Shown: positions 37,077 to 47,178, numbered from the stretch's first letter. The stretch: 64,000 bases of DNA from an uncultured Lachnospiraceae bacterium (GCA_947644545.1 CANRZW010000017.1:1-64000), one strand, 5' to 3'. Numbers and translations: made by a program. Notes: generated by a model from the sequence alone, not told the origin.

Positions 37077-37931
37077 TTACAGGAAAAAATGCTTATAGGG
37101 CACGGTACTGACTACCGGGTGATTCACACCGTGGAACACATAACCATCCTCCCCATAACAGGTGCCATGGTCGGAAAAGCACACCACAAAGGTCTCGCCC
37201 CGCTTCTCCTTCCAACCGTCAAACAGCCGCCCCAACTGGCTGTCCACATACCGCAGCGCTGCCCTGTGCGTCTCCAGGCTGTCGTTTTTCTCCTGTTCCA
37301 GATAGAAATAATTGGGATAGTGAATCGCGCACACATTCAGATACAGGAAGATCCGCCTGGGATCCGTATTCTGTTCCAGCCGCTTAAGAAGGAAATCAAC
37401 CTGATTCCCCGTACTTTCCTTCACCGGACAGGAAAAGGACGGATTCCAATAGCTCTTTTCAAAAAAGGAGGGAAACACCCTGCCAAGCGCCGAGCGTTTG
37501 TCAAAAAAAGTCACCCCGCCGACGCACCATGTGTCATAGCCGTCCGCATGAAGCCCCTCCACCAGATTGGCGGCATCAAACCCATAAGCGCCCCTGGGTG
37601 TCTTCTTCCCCATACCGACACTTCTCGGAAAGAAAAGCATCTCCTGTTCCGCAATGCTTCTCGCCTCGTCCTTAGACGGCAGAAATCCCGCAAAAATGGC
37701 ATGATGAGACGGATAGGTGAAGTTTCCCGGCGCCTGCCGCTTCTCCCATGCGCCATACCTGTTTAAGACAGGCGTGCCGCCGCCCTGCTCCTCCGCAACG
37801 GCCGCATCGTACCGCAAGGTATCCAGACAGATAAATAAAATGTCACAATTACCTACCACCTTCGACATATCCACAGAACACTGTTTCTCATCCATACCGG
37901 CCCGAAACGCCGCAAAAGGCACCTCACTCAT
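37077..37931 (-). CDS. STM4013/SEN3800-family hydrolase (alkaline phosphatase/sulfatase fold)
   Basis: 284 residues. Fold signatures are FICLDTLRYDAA near the start (metal-binding aspartate), FTYPSHHAIFAGFLP in the usual nucleophile region, LNVCAIHYPNY, and the metal-binding FSDHGTCYGEDGYVFHGVNHP near the end. The conserved end VSTVPYKHFF is family-like. It would hydrolyse a phosphate or sulfate ester; the substrate is not known. It has no signal peptide, so it is cytoplasmic. It is part of the STM4011-4015 set, downstream of STM4014. Confidence 0.85.
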   Translation of the reverse strand: MSEVPFAAFRAGMDEKQCSVDMSKVVGNCDILFICLDTLRYDAAVAEEQGGGTPVLNRYGAWEKRQAPGNFTYPSHHAIFAGFLPSKDEARSIAEQEMLFFPRSVGMGKKTPRGAYGFDAANLVEGLHADGYDTWCVGGVTFFDKRSALGRVFPSFFEKSYWNPSFSCPVKESTGNQVDFLLKRLEQNTDPRRIFLYLNVCAIHYPNYFYLEQEKNDSLETHRAALRYVDSQLGRLFDGWKEKRGETFVVCFSDHGTCYGEDGYVFHGVNHPVVSTVPYKHFFL

Positions 37932-38002
37932 AGCTCTCCACTCCCCTTTCCTTTCCGTTCCACTCTTTATGCAATTCTACGGCAAATGCATGCCGTTTCC
38001 TC

Positions 38003-39022
38003 TCATTTCATTCCAACGGTTTCCAACAATTCCTTCATAATCGCGATCTGCCGTTTATAGATCCGATTCTCGCCGTAAACATCCCGATGCAGCAGATCCC
38101 CCTGCGCATTCATCTCGATGATCCTCGGTTCCAGACTCCCCTTTTCCAAAAGTACATCCATACCGATGCTCCGTAGTCCCGGGTAACACGCCGACGCCTT
38201 AAGGCATACCTCCTCGATCCGTTCCACTGTTCCCGTCTCCAAATGCAGATCCGCAAACGCCATAGCGTGATTATTAAGATGCAGATTCGTAATAGGACCT
38301 TTCGACAATCTGGGCAGAATATAGTCGATCCGACCGCCCTGTACGATCACGCGCAGATCGTAACAGTATTCCCCAAAGGCCGCTTTGCCGTACCATCGCT
38401 CTACAACGCAATCCATCTTTAGCAGACTGTCCAGAAACGCTTCCGCCTTTCTGCCCTCCAGCCTGTACATCCGCCTGGTGTTATATAGCGCACCCTCTTT
38501 CAGCGCAGCACAGGTGTAAAGCGCGATCCGGTCATTTCCCGGCGAGAACCGCAGCGCCGTCACACCAGCGGCTCCCGATCCTTTCACCGGCTTCACAAAC
38601 ACCTGCGTGATCCTGTGTTCTCTCAGAAAAGTAAGCAACTCTTCCCCACAGGAAAACTGTTCTTCATACATGTGGGTCACCGGAACGCCGCGCCGGGCAA
38701 GCCGCGCTTTACAGCCGCGTTTATCAAGCACCTGTGCAATCTCTGACGGCCGGTTCAGGAAACCGCCTGCAGGCAGATCGGATAGCCGGCGAAGCTGTTC
38801 TTCATACCGATCGGTCAGGCTTCCCAGATCGCACAAGCGGCTGCTCTCCCATTCCGGCGCATCAATCTTCACCACAAAACGCCGCAAATCCTCTTCGCAT
38901 CCCCTGTTCGGCACATCTTTCCAATCCAGAAATACAACTGGAATACCTGCCTTGGCTGCCGCCTGCTCAAAATAGAACCTGCGCTTGCCGCCGTCCGTTC
39001 CGATCAACGCAATCCCGCTCAT
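38003..39022 (-). CDS. STM4014-family protein (ATP-grasp-like)
   Basis: 339 residues. The N-terminus MSGIALIGTDGGKRRFYF and the middle (QVFVKPVKGSGAAGVTALRF, then VERWYGKAAFGEYCYDLRVIVQGG and IGMDVLLEKGSLEPRIIEMNAQGDL) follow an ATP-grasp ligase layout: a lysine-glycine ATP loop followed by a late N-A-Q-G-D metal site. ATP-grasp enzymes join a carboxylate to an amine or thiol. The ATG at 39022 overlaps the STM4015 stop by 4 nt (ATGA), so translation is coupled. The family's substrate is unknown. Confidence 0.82.
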   Translation of the reverse strand: MSGIALIGTDGGKRRFYFEQAAAKAGIPVVFLDWKDVPNRGCEEDLRRFVVKIDAPEWESSRLCDLGSLTDRYEEQLRRLSDLPAGGFLNRPSEIAQVLDKRGCKARLARRGVPVTHMYEEQFSCGEELLTFLREHRITQVFVKPVKGSGAAGVTALRFSPGNDRIALYTCAALKEGALYNTRRMYRLEGRKAEAFLDSLLKMDCVVERWYGKAAFGEYCYDLRVIVQGGRIDYILPRLSKGPITNLHLNNHAMAFADLHLETGTVERIEEVCLKASACYPGLRSIGMDVLLEKGSLEPRIIEMNAQGDLLHRDVYGENRIYKRQIAIMKELLETVGMK

Positions 39023-39888
39023 TCTGTCAACATGGCGTTGTACCATAATTCACCGTTCCAGCTCTCCGCCTTTTCCTGCTCGGACACATCAACTGCAATG
39101 GACAGCTTCTTTAATTTCCCCATTATCTCATCTGACAGGTAATGATAATGCACATCCAGCTTCTCCAGCTTTGCGCATTCCGGCAGCTTCTCCAGAAGGA
39201 TCTGCCCGCCCTTATCCGTAAGCGTTCCGTTCGACAGATCCAGCGTGGTGATCTGCTGTATATATTTACTCTCAAGCACAACTGCTGTCAGCTCATCCTG
39301 AATCTCGCTGTCCGTAATGCCCAGATAGGTAAGTCTGGGAAAATCAGACACGGAAAGCAGCTCCCTGACAGTTTCCGCATTCCCGTCAAAACCATAGTCC
39401 TCAATACCAATGTAAAGGAGCAGTTTCTGCAGATTCGGCAGTTTCGCTTTCGCGATCTCTTCTATAACATCCTTCCCCAGACCGCCGCAGATGATGGTCA
39501 AAGACTCCAGATTGTCATGTTCGATCACCCCTAAATGCAGATCCGTACTGCCTTTGATCGTCAATTCCTTCAACTGGGGCATGGCTTTCCACAGATTACT
39601 GTAATTGCCCTGCATGATCCACGATACTTCACACACCTCATAGTCCATATCGCCGATAAAAAGCTTCGTGATGTGGCTGAACCTGTCGGCATTTGCAGCA
39701 ATGCCGTCCAGAATCGCCTGACAGGACTCTTCATATTCACCGCCCCATCCGCCGATGATCAGCTCCTCCAGCTCCGGAAACTCCGGATCCGCCAGGATCT
39801 CCTCCAACATAGTCTCTGCCTTCTTCCCGTTCTCATAGTCCTCATAATCATAAGAATACGTCTTACTCTTTCCTGTTTGGTCTGCCAT
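39019..39888 (-). CDS. STM4015-family leucine-rich-repeat protein
   Basis: 289 residues, first gene of the set. It is made of irregular leucine-rich repeats, for example LEELIIGGWGG, ITKLFIGDMDY, LKELTIKGST, LESLTIICGGLG, LQKLLLYIGIEDYG, LTYLGITDSEI, ITTLDLSNGTLTDKG and LEKLDVHYHYLS, which suggests a protein-binding scaffold. No signal peptide or membrane segment is seen. The ATG at 39888 is fixed by AAGGAGG 6 nt upstream; a longer frame reaches 39975. It is divergent from the SNF2 helicase gene, with 281 nt between. Confidence 0.82.
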   Translation of the reverse strand: MADQTGKSKTYSYDYEDYENGKKAETMLEEILADPEFPELEELIIGGWGGEYEESCQAILDGIAANADRFSHITKLFIGDMDYEVCEVSWIMQGNYSNLWKAMPQLKELTIKGSTDLHLGVIEHDNLESLTIICGGLGKDVIEEIAKAKLPNLQKLLLYIGIEDYGFDGNAETVRELLSVSDFPRLTYLGITDSEIQDELTAVVLESKYIQQITTLDLSNGTLTDKGGQILLEKLPECAKLEKLDVHYHYLSDEIMGKLKKLSIAVDVSEQEKAESWNGELWYNAMLTE

Positions 39889-40169
39889 AACGTCCTCCTT
39901 CCCCAACTTCCCGATCTGCTTCGAGACGGCCCATTGTTTTCTTTGCCTGCCGCCCCTTTTTCCATATTGTAGCATACCTGCCTGACAACGTAAATGAGAT
40001 CATAAATGTAACAGTTCAGCTGTGAAATCTTGTCAACACCCTGCCCGCATGGTAAGATGGACAGACAGAACCAATCGGCGGCCATCACGATAAGGCGCCA
40101 TTGACAAGCAGGACCGCGCACCTGCTTCGCCGTCCATGAATACGCCAGGAAAGAAAAGAGGATCCTACC

Positions 40170-43100
40170 GTGCTAGATAAGCAGCTCATCAAAGAGATCA
40201 CCGGTCCCACTATTTACAGCAGAGGATTAGAACTGTTTCGGCAGAATAAAGTATTGTCTTTCAAGTCCAGAACAGAGGAAGAGGAAGTCTACGTGAAAGC
40301 CGTTGTACAGGGCAGCGGCCGGAAAAAATATAAAGTAGAACTTACCTACAATTCCTTCTACGAGGACGTAGCCGACTGCTACTGCGACTGTCCCGCGTTC
40401 TATAGCTACGACGGCCTCTGTAAACACTGCGCCGCCGTGCTTTTCGCATGTGAAGACCGTCTGGAAGAGCAGCGCTCGATCTTCGACTACATAGCGGAAC
40501 CCGGACATAGCGACCGGCCGCGCAGACTCGCTGATTATCTTGGCTATGAGAACGGTCGATTCCTTCCCAGATCCCGTTCCCGGGAGACGACGCCGGCCAT
40601 CAGGGAATTGCTGCGCCGCCAGAGGATCAAGTCCACCGCCTCCTTAATGCAGGGAGTGCCTTACGAGCAGGTGGCCCTGGAACCTGTTTTCAAGTGCGTT
40701 GCTAACAATGCCTCGGTGGAATTTAAGATTGGGATCGGCACGAAATATGTATTAAAAGACGTTTTCGAGTTTGCGCAGCGTATGACGGACAACGCAGAAT
40801 ATTCCTACGGCAAGAAATTAAGCTTTCTCCATACAATGACCGCTTTTGAACCGCTTTCGCAAAAGCTGGTGAAATTTATCCTCTCCTGGGTGCAGGAAAA
40901 CAAGGACCACTATCTGGAATACAATTACTATTCCTACATGACATCCTACGCGAAACTGCGCCGGATCCCTCTTGGCAACGCAGAATTTGAAGAGCTTCTG
41001 GCCCTTTTACATGACTATGCCGTCACCATCGATATCAACGGTTCCGGCGAAAGGCTCTGGCGCCAGACAGATCGCAAGCCGGACCGCCGGCTCCGCATCC
41101 TGGGCAAAAAAGACGGCATCGAGGTAGAATTGGAACCCTCCCCGGAATTCCATGCCGCACACATTATCTTTACTTTCCGGGACGGATTGATCTATCAGCA
41201 AAGTAAAGACGAGCTGCTGCCGGTACAGGACTTTATGTCCTGCCTGCCGGAACTGCAGGGAACATCCTTCTTTGTTGACAAGAACGATATCCCGACATTC
41301 TGCCGGGAGCTGCTGCCGCTGTTAGAGAATCATTACCACTGTGAAAAAGTTGATTTCGACGAAACCGCTTACGGCGTGGAGCCTGTCTCCTTTGAAATAT
41401 ATCTTGACGCACCGCAGAAGAACTTCATCACGTGCAAGGTCTATGCCATCTACGGCACGAAAAAGTACATGGTCTATAAGAAAGACGAGGAGCGCGCAGG
41501 ACGTGATGCGGTCCGTGAGATACAGGTTGGAAACACGGTAGCCTCCTACTGCAATGCCTATGACGAAAAGGAATGCGCCATGGTCATTGCCGACGATGAG
41601 GAAAAAATCTATGAACTGCTCACCCTGGGCATCCCCCGTTTCCAGACACTGGGAGACGTGTATGTCTCTGATGCCTTAAAGAAGATTCGTGTCATCAACA
41701 ACGGCAAGTTGGAAATCGGAATATCCCTGTCGGAAAATCTGTTGGAGCTGACCCTGAATGCCGACCAGCTGTCCCGGGAAGAACTGATCGAAATTCTGTC
41801 AAAATATGACAGGAAGAAGAAATATTTCCGCCTGAAAAACGGCAGTTTCATCCGCACGGAGGACGAAGGACTGCAGGCACTGTTGGAGATCAAGGAGGAG
41901 CTGAACCTGACCGGCGCACAATTAAAGAAAGAAACCCTCACCCTGCCCAAGTACAGAGCTCTCTATCTGGACAGCGAACTGATGGAAAAACAGAACCTGA
42001 GGACTACCGAAAACCAGGCCTTCCGAGAACTGATCCGAAACATGAAGACCATAGAGGAAAACTCTTTTGAGGCACCTGCAAGTCTGGAATCCATCATGCG
42101 CCCTTATCAGCTCACCGGTTTTCTCTGGCTTAAAAAACTGTACCGCAACGGCTTCGGCGGCATACTGGCCGATGATATGGGACTTGGCAAGACGCTGCAG
42201 ACTATCGCTTTTCTGCTGTCGGAATATCTGGAAGCGAAGGCGTCGGACAACAAACGCGCTCTGATCATTACTCCGGCCTCCCTGGTCTTTAACTGGAAAA
42301 ACGAGTTTTCCCTTTTTGCACCCGGTCTGCCCGTACGGATGGTAACCGGAGCTGCCGCCGAACGCCGGGAGATCATCCGCAATGCACAGAGCCGGGATAT
42401 CCTGATCACCTCTTACGAACTGTTAAAAAGGGATCTGGAGGCTTACGAGGGCGTGACCTTCTTCTGCCAGATCATAGACGAAGCACAGTATATCAAGAAT
42501 CACAACACACAGGCCGCAAAGGCAGTCAAGGACATCGAATCCGGCTGTCGCTTTGCCCTCACCGGAACGCCGATCGAGAACAGGCTGAGCGAGCTCTGGA
42601 GTATTTTCGACTACCTGATGCCGGGCTTCTTATATGGCTACCAGCGTTTCCGGACAGAGATCGAGATTCCCGTTGTGCAAAGCCAGGACGAAACCGCCAT
42701 GGGAAGGCTGCAGAAAATGGTCCGCCCTTTTATCCTGCGGCGGCTGAAAAAGGACGTTCTCACCGACCTGCCGGACAAGCTGGAAAAATGCATGTTTGCT
42801 AACATGGAAGGCGAACAGCAGAAACTCTACCACGCCCATGTACAGCGGATCCGCATGATGCTCGACAAGCAGTCGGATGAAGAATTCAGAACCGGTAAGA
42901 TACAGATCCTCTCGGAGCTTACCAAACTGCGTCAGCTCTGCTGCGATCCCGGGCTTATTTATGACAACTATGAAAGCCCCTCCGCCAAAGCCTCCCTCTG
43001 CATAGATCTGATCAAAAACGCGGTGGCCGGCGGACACAAAGTACTTCTGTTCTCGCAGTTCACCTCCATGCTGGAGAATCTGCAGCGGAAACTGGAAGAG

Positions 43101-43493
43101 GAAGGGATCTCCTATTATGTGCTCACAGGCTCCACACCCAAAGAACAACGTCTTGCGCTGGTAGAAGATTTCAATAACGATGCTACCAATGTATTTTGTA
43201 TCTCGCTGAAAGCAGGCGGAACCGGATTGAATCTGACGGCCGCCGATATCGTCATCCATTTTGACCCCTGGTGGAATCTGGCGGTACAGAACCAGGCCAC
43301 CGACAGAGCCCACCGGATCGGCCAGACCAATATAGTGAATGTCTATAAGCTGATCATGAAGGATACCATTGAAGAGAATATCATGAAGCTGCAGGAGCGT
43401 AAGAAAGAACTGGCGGAGCAGGTTCTCTCCGGGGAAGATCTGGGAAGCGGCAGCTTTACGAGGGAAGAACTGTTGGAGCTACTGGCGGTATAA
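40170..43493 (+). CDS. SNF2-family helicase with SWIM zinc finger
   Basis: 1107 residues. The SWIM finger is C72-x-C74...C84-x-H86 in CYCDCPAFYSYDGLCKHCAA. A long middle region follows (about 100-600), then the SNF2 ATPase: DDMGLGKTLQ near 668, IIDEAQYIKN near 769, LTGTPIENRLSELWSIFDYL, LLFSQFTSMLENL, SLKAGGTGLNLTAADIVIHFDPWWN and DRAHRIGQ. All motor motifs are intact. Such proteins move on double-stranded DNA and displace bound proteins. The start is a GTG with AGAGGA 8 nt upstream. It is monocistronic. Confidence 0.92.
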   Translation: MLDKQLIKEITGPTIYSRGLELFRQNKVLSFKSRTEEEEVYVKAVVQGSGRKKYKVELTYNSFYEDVADCYCDCPAFYSYDGLCKHCAAVLFACEDRLEEQRSIFDYIAEPGHSDRPRRLADYLGYENGRFLPRSRSRETTPAIRELLRRQRIKSTASLMQGVPYEQVALEPVFKCVANNASVEFKIGIGTKYVLKDVFEFAQRMTDNAEYSYGKKLSFLHTMTAFEPLSQKLVKFILSWVQENKDHYLEYNYYSYMTSYAKLRRIPLGNAEFEELLALLHDYAVTIDINGSGERLWRQTDRKPDRRLRILGKKDGIEVELEPSPEFHAAHIIFTFRDGLIYQQSKDELLPVQDFMSCLPELQGTSFFVDKNDIPTFCRELLPLLENHYHCEKVDFDETAYGVEPVSFEIYLDAPQKNFITCKVYAIYGTKKYMVYKKDEERAGRDAVREIQVGNTVASYCNAYDEKECAMVIADDEEKIYELLTLGIPRFQTLGDVYVSDALKKIRVINNGKLEIGISLSENLLELTLNADQLSREELIEILSKYDRKKKYFRLKNGSFIRTEDEGLQALLEIKEELNLTGAQLKKETLTLPKYRALYLDSELMEKQNLRTTENQAFRELIRNMKTIEENSFEAPASLESIMRPYQLTGFLWLKKLYRNGFGGILADDMGLGKTLQTIAFLLSEYLEAKASDNKRALIITPASLVFNWKNEFSLFAPGLPVRMVTGAAAERREIIRNAQSRDILITSYELLKRDLEAYEGVTFFCQIIDEAQYIKNHNTQAAKAVKDIESGCRFALTGTPIENRLSELWSIFDYLMPGFLYGYQRFRTEIEIPVVQSQDETAMGRLQKMVRPFILRRLKKDVLTDLPDKLEKCMFANMEGEQQKLYHAHVQRIRMMLDKQSDEEFRTGKIQILSELTKLRQLCCDPGLIYDNYESPSAKASLCIDLIKNAVAGGHKVLLFSQFTSMLENLQRKLEEEGISYYVLTGSTPKEQRLALVEDFNNDATNVFCISLKAGGTGLNLTAADIVIHFDPWWNLAVQNQATDRAHRIGQTNIVNVYKLIMKDTIEENIMKLQERKKELAEQVLSGEDLGSGSFTREELLELLAV

Positions 43494-43598
43494 AGTACAA
43501 CGCAGAGATCCCAAAGTAAGTTAAATGAATTGATAACTGCCCATAACAGGAAACACAACTAAGAACGGAAAGGAACGATATCCGGAATCACGTGCAGA

Positions 43599-44738
43599 TC
43601 ACGGCTTCTGAATCTGAAACGTATCTTGAAGCAGCAGCCAGTTCGGCCGAAAGAAGCGCATGATCTGCCAGTATCCCATTCCCCGCAGGCCGTACGCCGG
43701 CAGGAGAGAAAACTTTTCCTGATAGCTTCTGACATCCTCGAACCACACTTCGTGCATCTGTCCGTCCTTTTCATAGCGGAAAAAGGGCGACATGGCTACC
43801 TCGTCGAACTGGATCGGAACACCCGCCTCTATGGCAATCCGCACGGCCTCCTGATTGCTGACGGTGGTCGCCCGCGAAGAACCCTGGACAAAAGGCAGCG
43901 TCCAGTCATAGCCGTAATTGGGGATACCCAGATCGATCTTGGACGGCTCGATGCGGGTGACTGCATACTCCACCACCTCCCGCACCTTGTTGACGGGCGC
44001 CACTGCCATGGGCGGGCCATAGGTGTAGCCCCATTCGTAGGTCATGAGCAGAACACTGTCGGCCGCCTCTCCCAACAGCCTGTAGTCCTTTCCCTCATAG
44101 AGAAGACCAGCCTGTGTATCCGAAGTCTTGGGCGCCAGAGCCACAGACACATGATAGCCGTACGGGGCAAGAAGGTTCCTGACATCCGCCACAAAATCGG
44201 CGAAAGGAAGCCGATCCTCAGGACGAATATATTCAAAGTCGATATCCACTCCCTGAAAGTTCTTCTCCTGAACGGTGGCCAGCAGATTGGAAAGCAGGTT
44301 GTCTTTGGCTGTCTGATCGTTTACCACGGCAGTGATCAAAGCATTATTGAAATTTCCGTCCGGCCCAAGAGGCGTCAGCGTAAGAACCGGCCTCACGCCT
44401 GCCTGCAGCGCGGCGCTGATCATAAAAGTATCGTCCGGTACCGGCATGATCAGTTCTCCCTCCGTGGTAAATCCGTAAGAAAAAACAGACAGGGAAGAAA
44501 GATACGGAAGTGTCTCATCCAGAACACTCTGTTGAATAAAAGGATAGGCATAGCCGTTCACCCAGGTCGGATAGGAAGGCACGGCAGCCTCCCCCGAAGA
44601 TAAAAGAAGCGCCTGCCCCAAAGCGAGCGGATAAGGGTAGCTCAGCTGATTGTCATAAATAACGGAAGATACCGGAATCCCATGACTATTGGCAATAGAA
44701 TCCACAGTATCTCCCTGTTTTACTACATATATTTCCAT
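43599..44738 (-). CDS. LysM-GH18 spore peptidoglycan hydrolase (SleL/YaaH-like)
   Basis: 379 residues. One LysM repeat (residues 3-46, IYVVKQGDTVDSIANSHGI) is followed by a GH18 barrel. The catalytic DxDxE motif is in FQGVDIDFEYI, with E169 as proton donor, and LLMTYEWGYTYGPPMAVAP and GIPNYGYDW follow. This is the layout of spore cortex-lytic N-acetylglucosaminidases. Bacillus SleL has two LysM repeats; only one is seen here. There is no signal peptide, as expected for coat-located SleL. It suggests a spore-former, together with spmA. Confidence 0.87.
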   Translation of the reverse strand: MEIYVVKQGDTVDSIANSHGIPVSSVIYDNQLSYPYPLALGQALLLSSGEAAVPSYPTWVNGYAYPFIQQSVLDETLPYLSSLSVFSYGFTTEGELIMPVPDDTFMISAALQAGVRPVLTLTPLGPDGNFNNALITAVVNDQTAKDNLLSNLLATVQEKNFQGVDIDFEYIRPEDRLPFADFVADVRNLLAPYGYHVSVALAPKTSDTQAGLLYEGKDYRLLGEAADSVLLMTYEWGYTYGPPMAVAPVNKVREVVEYAVTRIEPSKIDLGIPNYGYDWTLPFVQGSSRATTVSNQEAVRIAIEAGVPIQFDEVAMSPFFRYEKDGQMHEVWFEDVRSYQEKFSLLPAYGLRGMGYWQIMRFFRPNWLLLQDTFQIQKP

Positions 44739-44777
44739 AGATTATTCCTATAAGGGTTTTCTTTATTTTATGCCCCA

Positions 44778-45125
44778 TCAATTCCAATAGGTGCTTGAAC
44801 TACTGACAATTTTTGTCTCTCCGTCTTCCTGTTCCGAGTATATTCGCGTCGTACCCCACCACTGCGCGCTCCTGTCGTCCTCCCTGACATCATAAGAATA
44901 GGATGCCTCAACTTTCAGCCGCGGATACCTTTTCACAAGCTCCTCAAATACACCGGTAATCTCTTTCTCGCTCACAGACAAAGATCCTGTAAGAATCGTT
45001 CCCGATTCCTCCCACGCAAACTGTTCTGCCGGAAATGCCTGTGAGAAATAAGCTTTCACGCCTTCAAGTACCGATGATGCATCTTTGTCATGGGTACAGA
45101 TCATAATATCCATTGCTTCGTTCAT
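44778..45125 (-). CDS. hypothetical small protein
   Basis: 115 residues, not recognised. It is acidic and cytoplasmic with no membrane segment. The alternating strands and helix (IMICTHDKDASSVLEGVKAYF, then EITGVFEELVKRYPRLKVEASYSYDV) suggest a small alpha/beta fold. The end is serine-rich (KIVSSSSTYWN). GGAAGGG lies about 7 nt upstream of the ATG. It stands between the SleL-like gene and the asparaginase, both on the same strand. Confidence 0.55.
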   Translation of the reverse strand: MNEAMDIMICTHDKDASSVLEGVKAYFSQAFPAEQFAWEESGTILTGSLSVSEKEITGVFEELVKRYPRLKVEASYSYDVREDDRSAQWWGTTRIYSEQEDGETKIVSSSSTYWN

Positions 45126-45232
45126 TTTAAGTCTTCCCTTCCTATAGCTCTCTTGAGATCGCAGTTTTTATTTTTCTGCCCTGCTGTCTCTTCTGATTCT
45201 TCTCACACGCACCTTCAACCTTCATGATTCTG

Positions 45233-46231
45233 CTACACGGACAGAATATCGCAGGCAATCGGTGTATAGAAAAGTCTGGCGACCTCCTCCCGATCGGTTG
45301 TCTGACACAAGATCCACATCAATTTTGCTACCACTGCCTCGGTTGTCATGTCGTAAGCTTCCAGGATCGGCAGATTCCGCTTGATACTGCTGCCCACATG
45401 GTAAACAGACAAATCACTGCCCTCGTTTTCTACCTGCGTCGTCAACACTACCGTCTTCCCCGCATCCAGCCCTTGTTTTATCGTCTCATAGAAACTTCCT
45501 GTTTCATAAACCGGCAGTCCGCCTACGCCAAAGCTCTCAATAATCACTGCACTGCTGTGTTCCAGAAGGTACTCCAGTACCCCGCACGCAATCCCTGGCA
45601 CCAGCTTCAGTAAAGACACTTTAGTATCCAGACTTCCATAGAATCTGACCGGCACGCCGCTCTCCGTCCTTATATATTGAATCAGCCGGCCATCCTGCAC
45701 CATTCCTACGATCGGATAATTAATACTTGAAAAAGCTTCAAAGCTTTTGCTGCGTGTCTTCCTGGCCCTGGTTCCCATGATTATCTTGCCATTGAAAACC
45801 AGCAGCACCCCTGACATCCCGGATGCTGCCACTGTAAAAGCATCTCTTAGATTCTGCTTACTGTCCGTGGTCTCATATCCGATCGGCTTCTGAGCTCCCG
45901 TAAGCACAATCGGTTTCAGACTGTTCTGAATCAGATAACTGAGACCTGCCGCGGTATAAGCCATCGTATCCGTTCCATGACTTATCACGAAGCCGTCATA
46001 TTTCGTATAACATTCCTGTATCGTTCCTGCGATACGCAGCCAGTGCTCCGGACGGATATTCGTGCTGTCCAGACTGAAAAGCTGTACGCAGTCTATCTCA
46101 CAGATTCCGGAAATATCCGGGATATATCGCAATAACTGCCTGCTCGTCAGTTCCGGCTCCAATCCATTTTCTCCCATTTCCGAAGCGATTGTACCGCCCG
46201 TGCCAATCAGAAGTATCCTCTTTTTCTCCAT
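45233..46231 (-). CDS. ansA: L-asparaginase, type I
   Basis: 332 residues. The catalytic threonine T14 is in LIGTGGTIAS, and the second centre is SHGTDTMAYTAAGLSY with the lysine in VLTGAQKPIGYETTDS. It hydrolyses asparagine to aspartate and ammonia in the cytoplasm; no signal peptide is present, which fits type I. The frame is open to 46285. I prefer the ATG at 46231 because the catalytic motif then sits at the normal distance from the N-terminus, though GGGAGG is 14 nt away, so a start at 46270 or 46285 is possible. Confidence 0.85.
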   Translation of the reverse strand: MEKKRILLIGTGGTIASEMGENGLEPELTSRQLLRYIPDISGICEIDCVQLFSLDSTNIRPEHWLRIAGTIQECYTKYDGFVISHGTDTMAYTAAGLSYLIQNSLKPIVLTGAQKPIGYETTDSKQNLRDAFTVAASGMSGVLLVFNGKIIMGTRARKTRSKSFEAFSSINYPIVGMVQDGRLIQYIRTESGVPVRFYGSLDTKVSLLKLVPGIACGVLEYLLEHSSAVIIESFGVGGLPVYETGSFYETIKQGLDAGKTVVLTTQVENEGSDLSVYHVGSSIKRNLPILEAYDMTTEAVVAKLMWILCQTTDREEVARLFYTPIACDILSV

Positions 46232-46464
46232 CTTACAAGTAATATCCTCCCGCTTCGCCAGTTCTCCCATCGCCTTCAGCCCCACCCTTTTCTGATGGAA
46301 TCTATATGAAAAAATATTGCCGATTCATGCAATTCCCTTATGATTTATATTCCATATTTTCCCAGCTATTTGTGAAAAATGAAATCTTGCTTATTTTTCC
46401 AATAATCCTCCGCAAGCTGCATATATTCAACCACATCTACCTGTAATCCTTGACATTCCACGTT

Positions 46465-47178
46465 TCAAAGTCCATCCACATAAACAATTTCCTCTGTCTC
46501 TATGCAAAATGCCGCCAGTTTTCCTCCCGCCACACAGGCACAGTCCAAGGCAATATGACCGTTTTTCATATATACTTTCGCTTTTCCCCAGTCTTTTATA
46601 TGAACAGTCGGCGTATGTCCCGTTACCAGAAAGATATTCTCTTCCGGATAATATCTTTTGGTGTAATCTGTCCTCTCTTCCAGAAAATCGTATAAATCAT
46701 ACTCATCCATCGCTTTATCCGGCGTAAAATTACTAAGTCCGGCATGGACAAGTCTATATTCTTTTCCGCTATTTTTTATCACTTCATATAAAGATGCCCC
46801 CGCTATGTAGTCCAGCATGTCCATTTTCTCGGAATAGCTTAGTTTACTAAATTGCTCCGCTGTAACCCGTCCGCCATCCTGCAGCCATAAATTATAATCC
46901 AAAAGGAGTTCCGTCGTCAAATGCTTATCATAATTCTCCTCCGTAATTTCCACAGACAGTTTTTTCATAAGTGTATACATAATAAAATCATGATTACCCA
47001 AGATAAAGATAACATTCGTCCTCTTCATCATATCCTGCAAAACCTTAATCGGTTCCGGCCCACGGTCTACAACGTCACCAAGAACGTATAATTCGTCCTT
47101 TTCGGAAAATTGAATCTTCTCAAGCAACATCTGATACTGCTGATAACATCCGTGTATATCACCAACAATATATCTCAT
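46465..47178 (-). CDS. metallophosphoesterase (serine/threonine phosphatase-like)
   Basis: 237 residues of the PPP-type phosphoesterase family, related to phage lambda PP, PrpA and ApaH. The metal motifs are in order: GDIHGCYQQ (residues 6-14), LGDVVDRGPEP (33-43), LGNHDF (60-65), then VHAGL and TGHTP late. It may act on phosphoproteins or on diadenosine tetraphosphate. It lies downstream of the zeta-like kinase in the same direction, with 189 nt between. Confidence 0.88.
   Translation of the reverse strand: MRYIVGDIHGCYQQYQMLLEKIQFSEKDELYVLGDVVDRGPEPIKVLQDMMKRTNVIFILGNHDFIMYTLMKKLSVEITEENYDKHLTTELLLDYNLWLQDGGRVTAEQFSKLSYSEKMDMLDYIAGASLYEVIKNSGKEYRLVHAGLSNFTPDKAMDEYDLYDFLEERTDYTKRYYPEENIFLVTGHTPTVHIKDWGKAKVYMKNGHIALDCACVAGGKLAAFCIETEEIVYVDGL

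Noticed and set aside
43626..44603. Plus-strand open frame of 325 codons
   Set aside because: It is the antisense shadow of the SleL-like GH18 gene.
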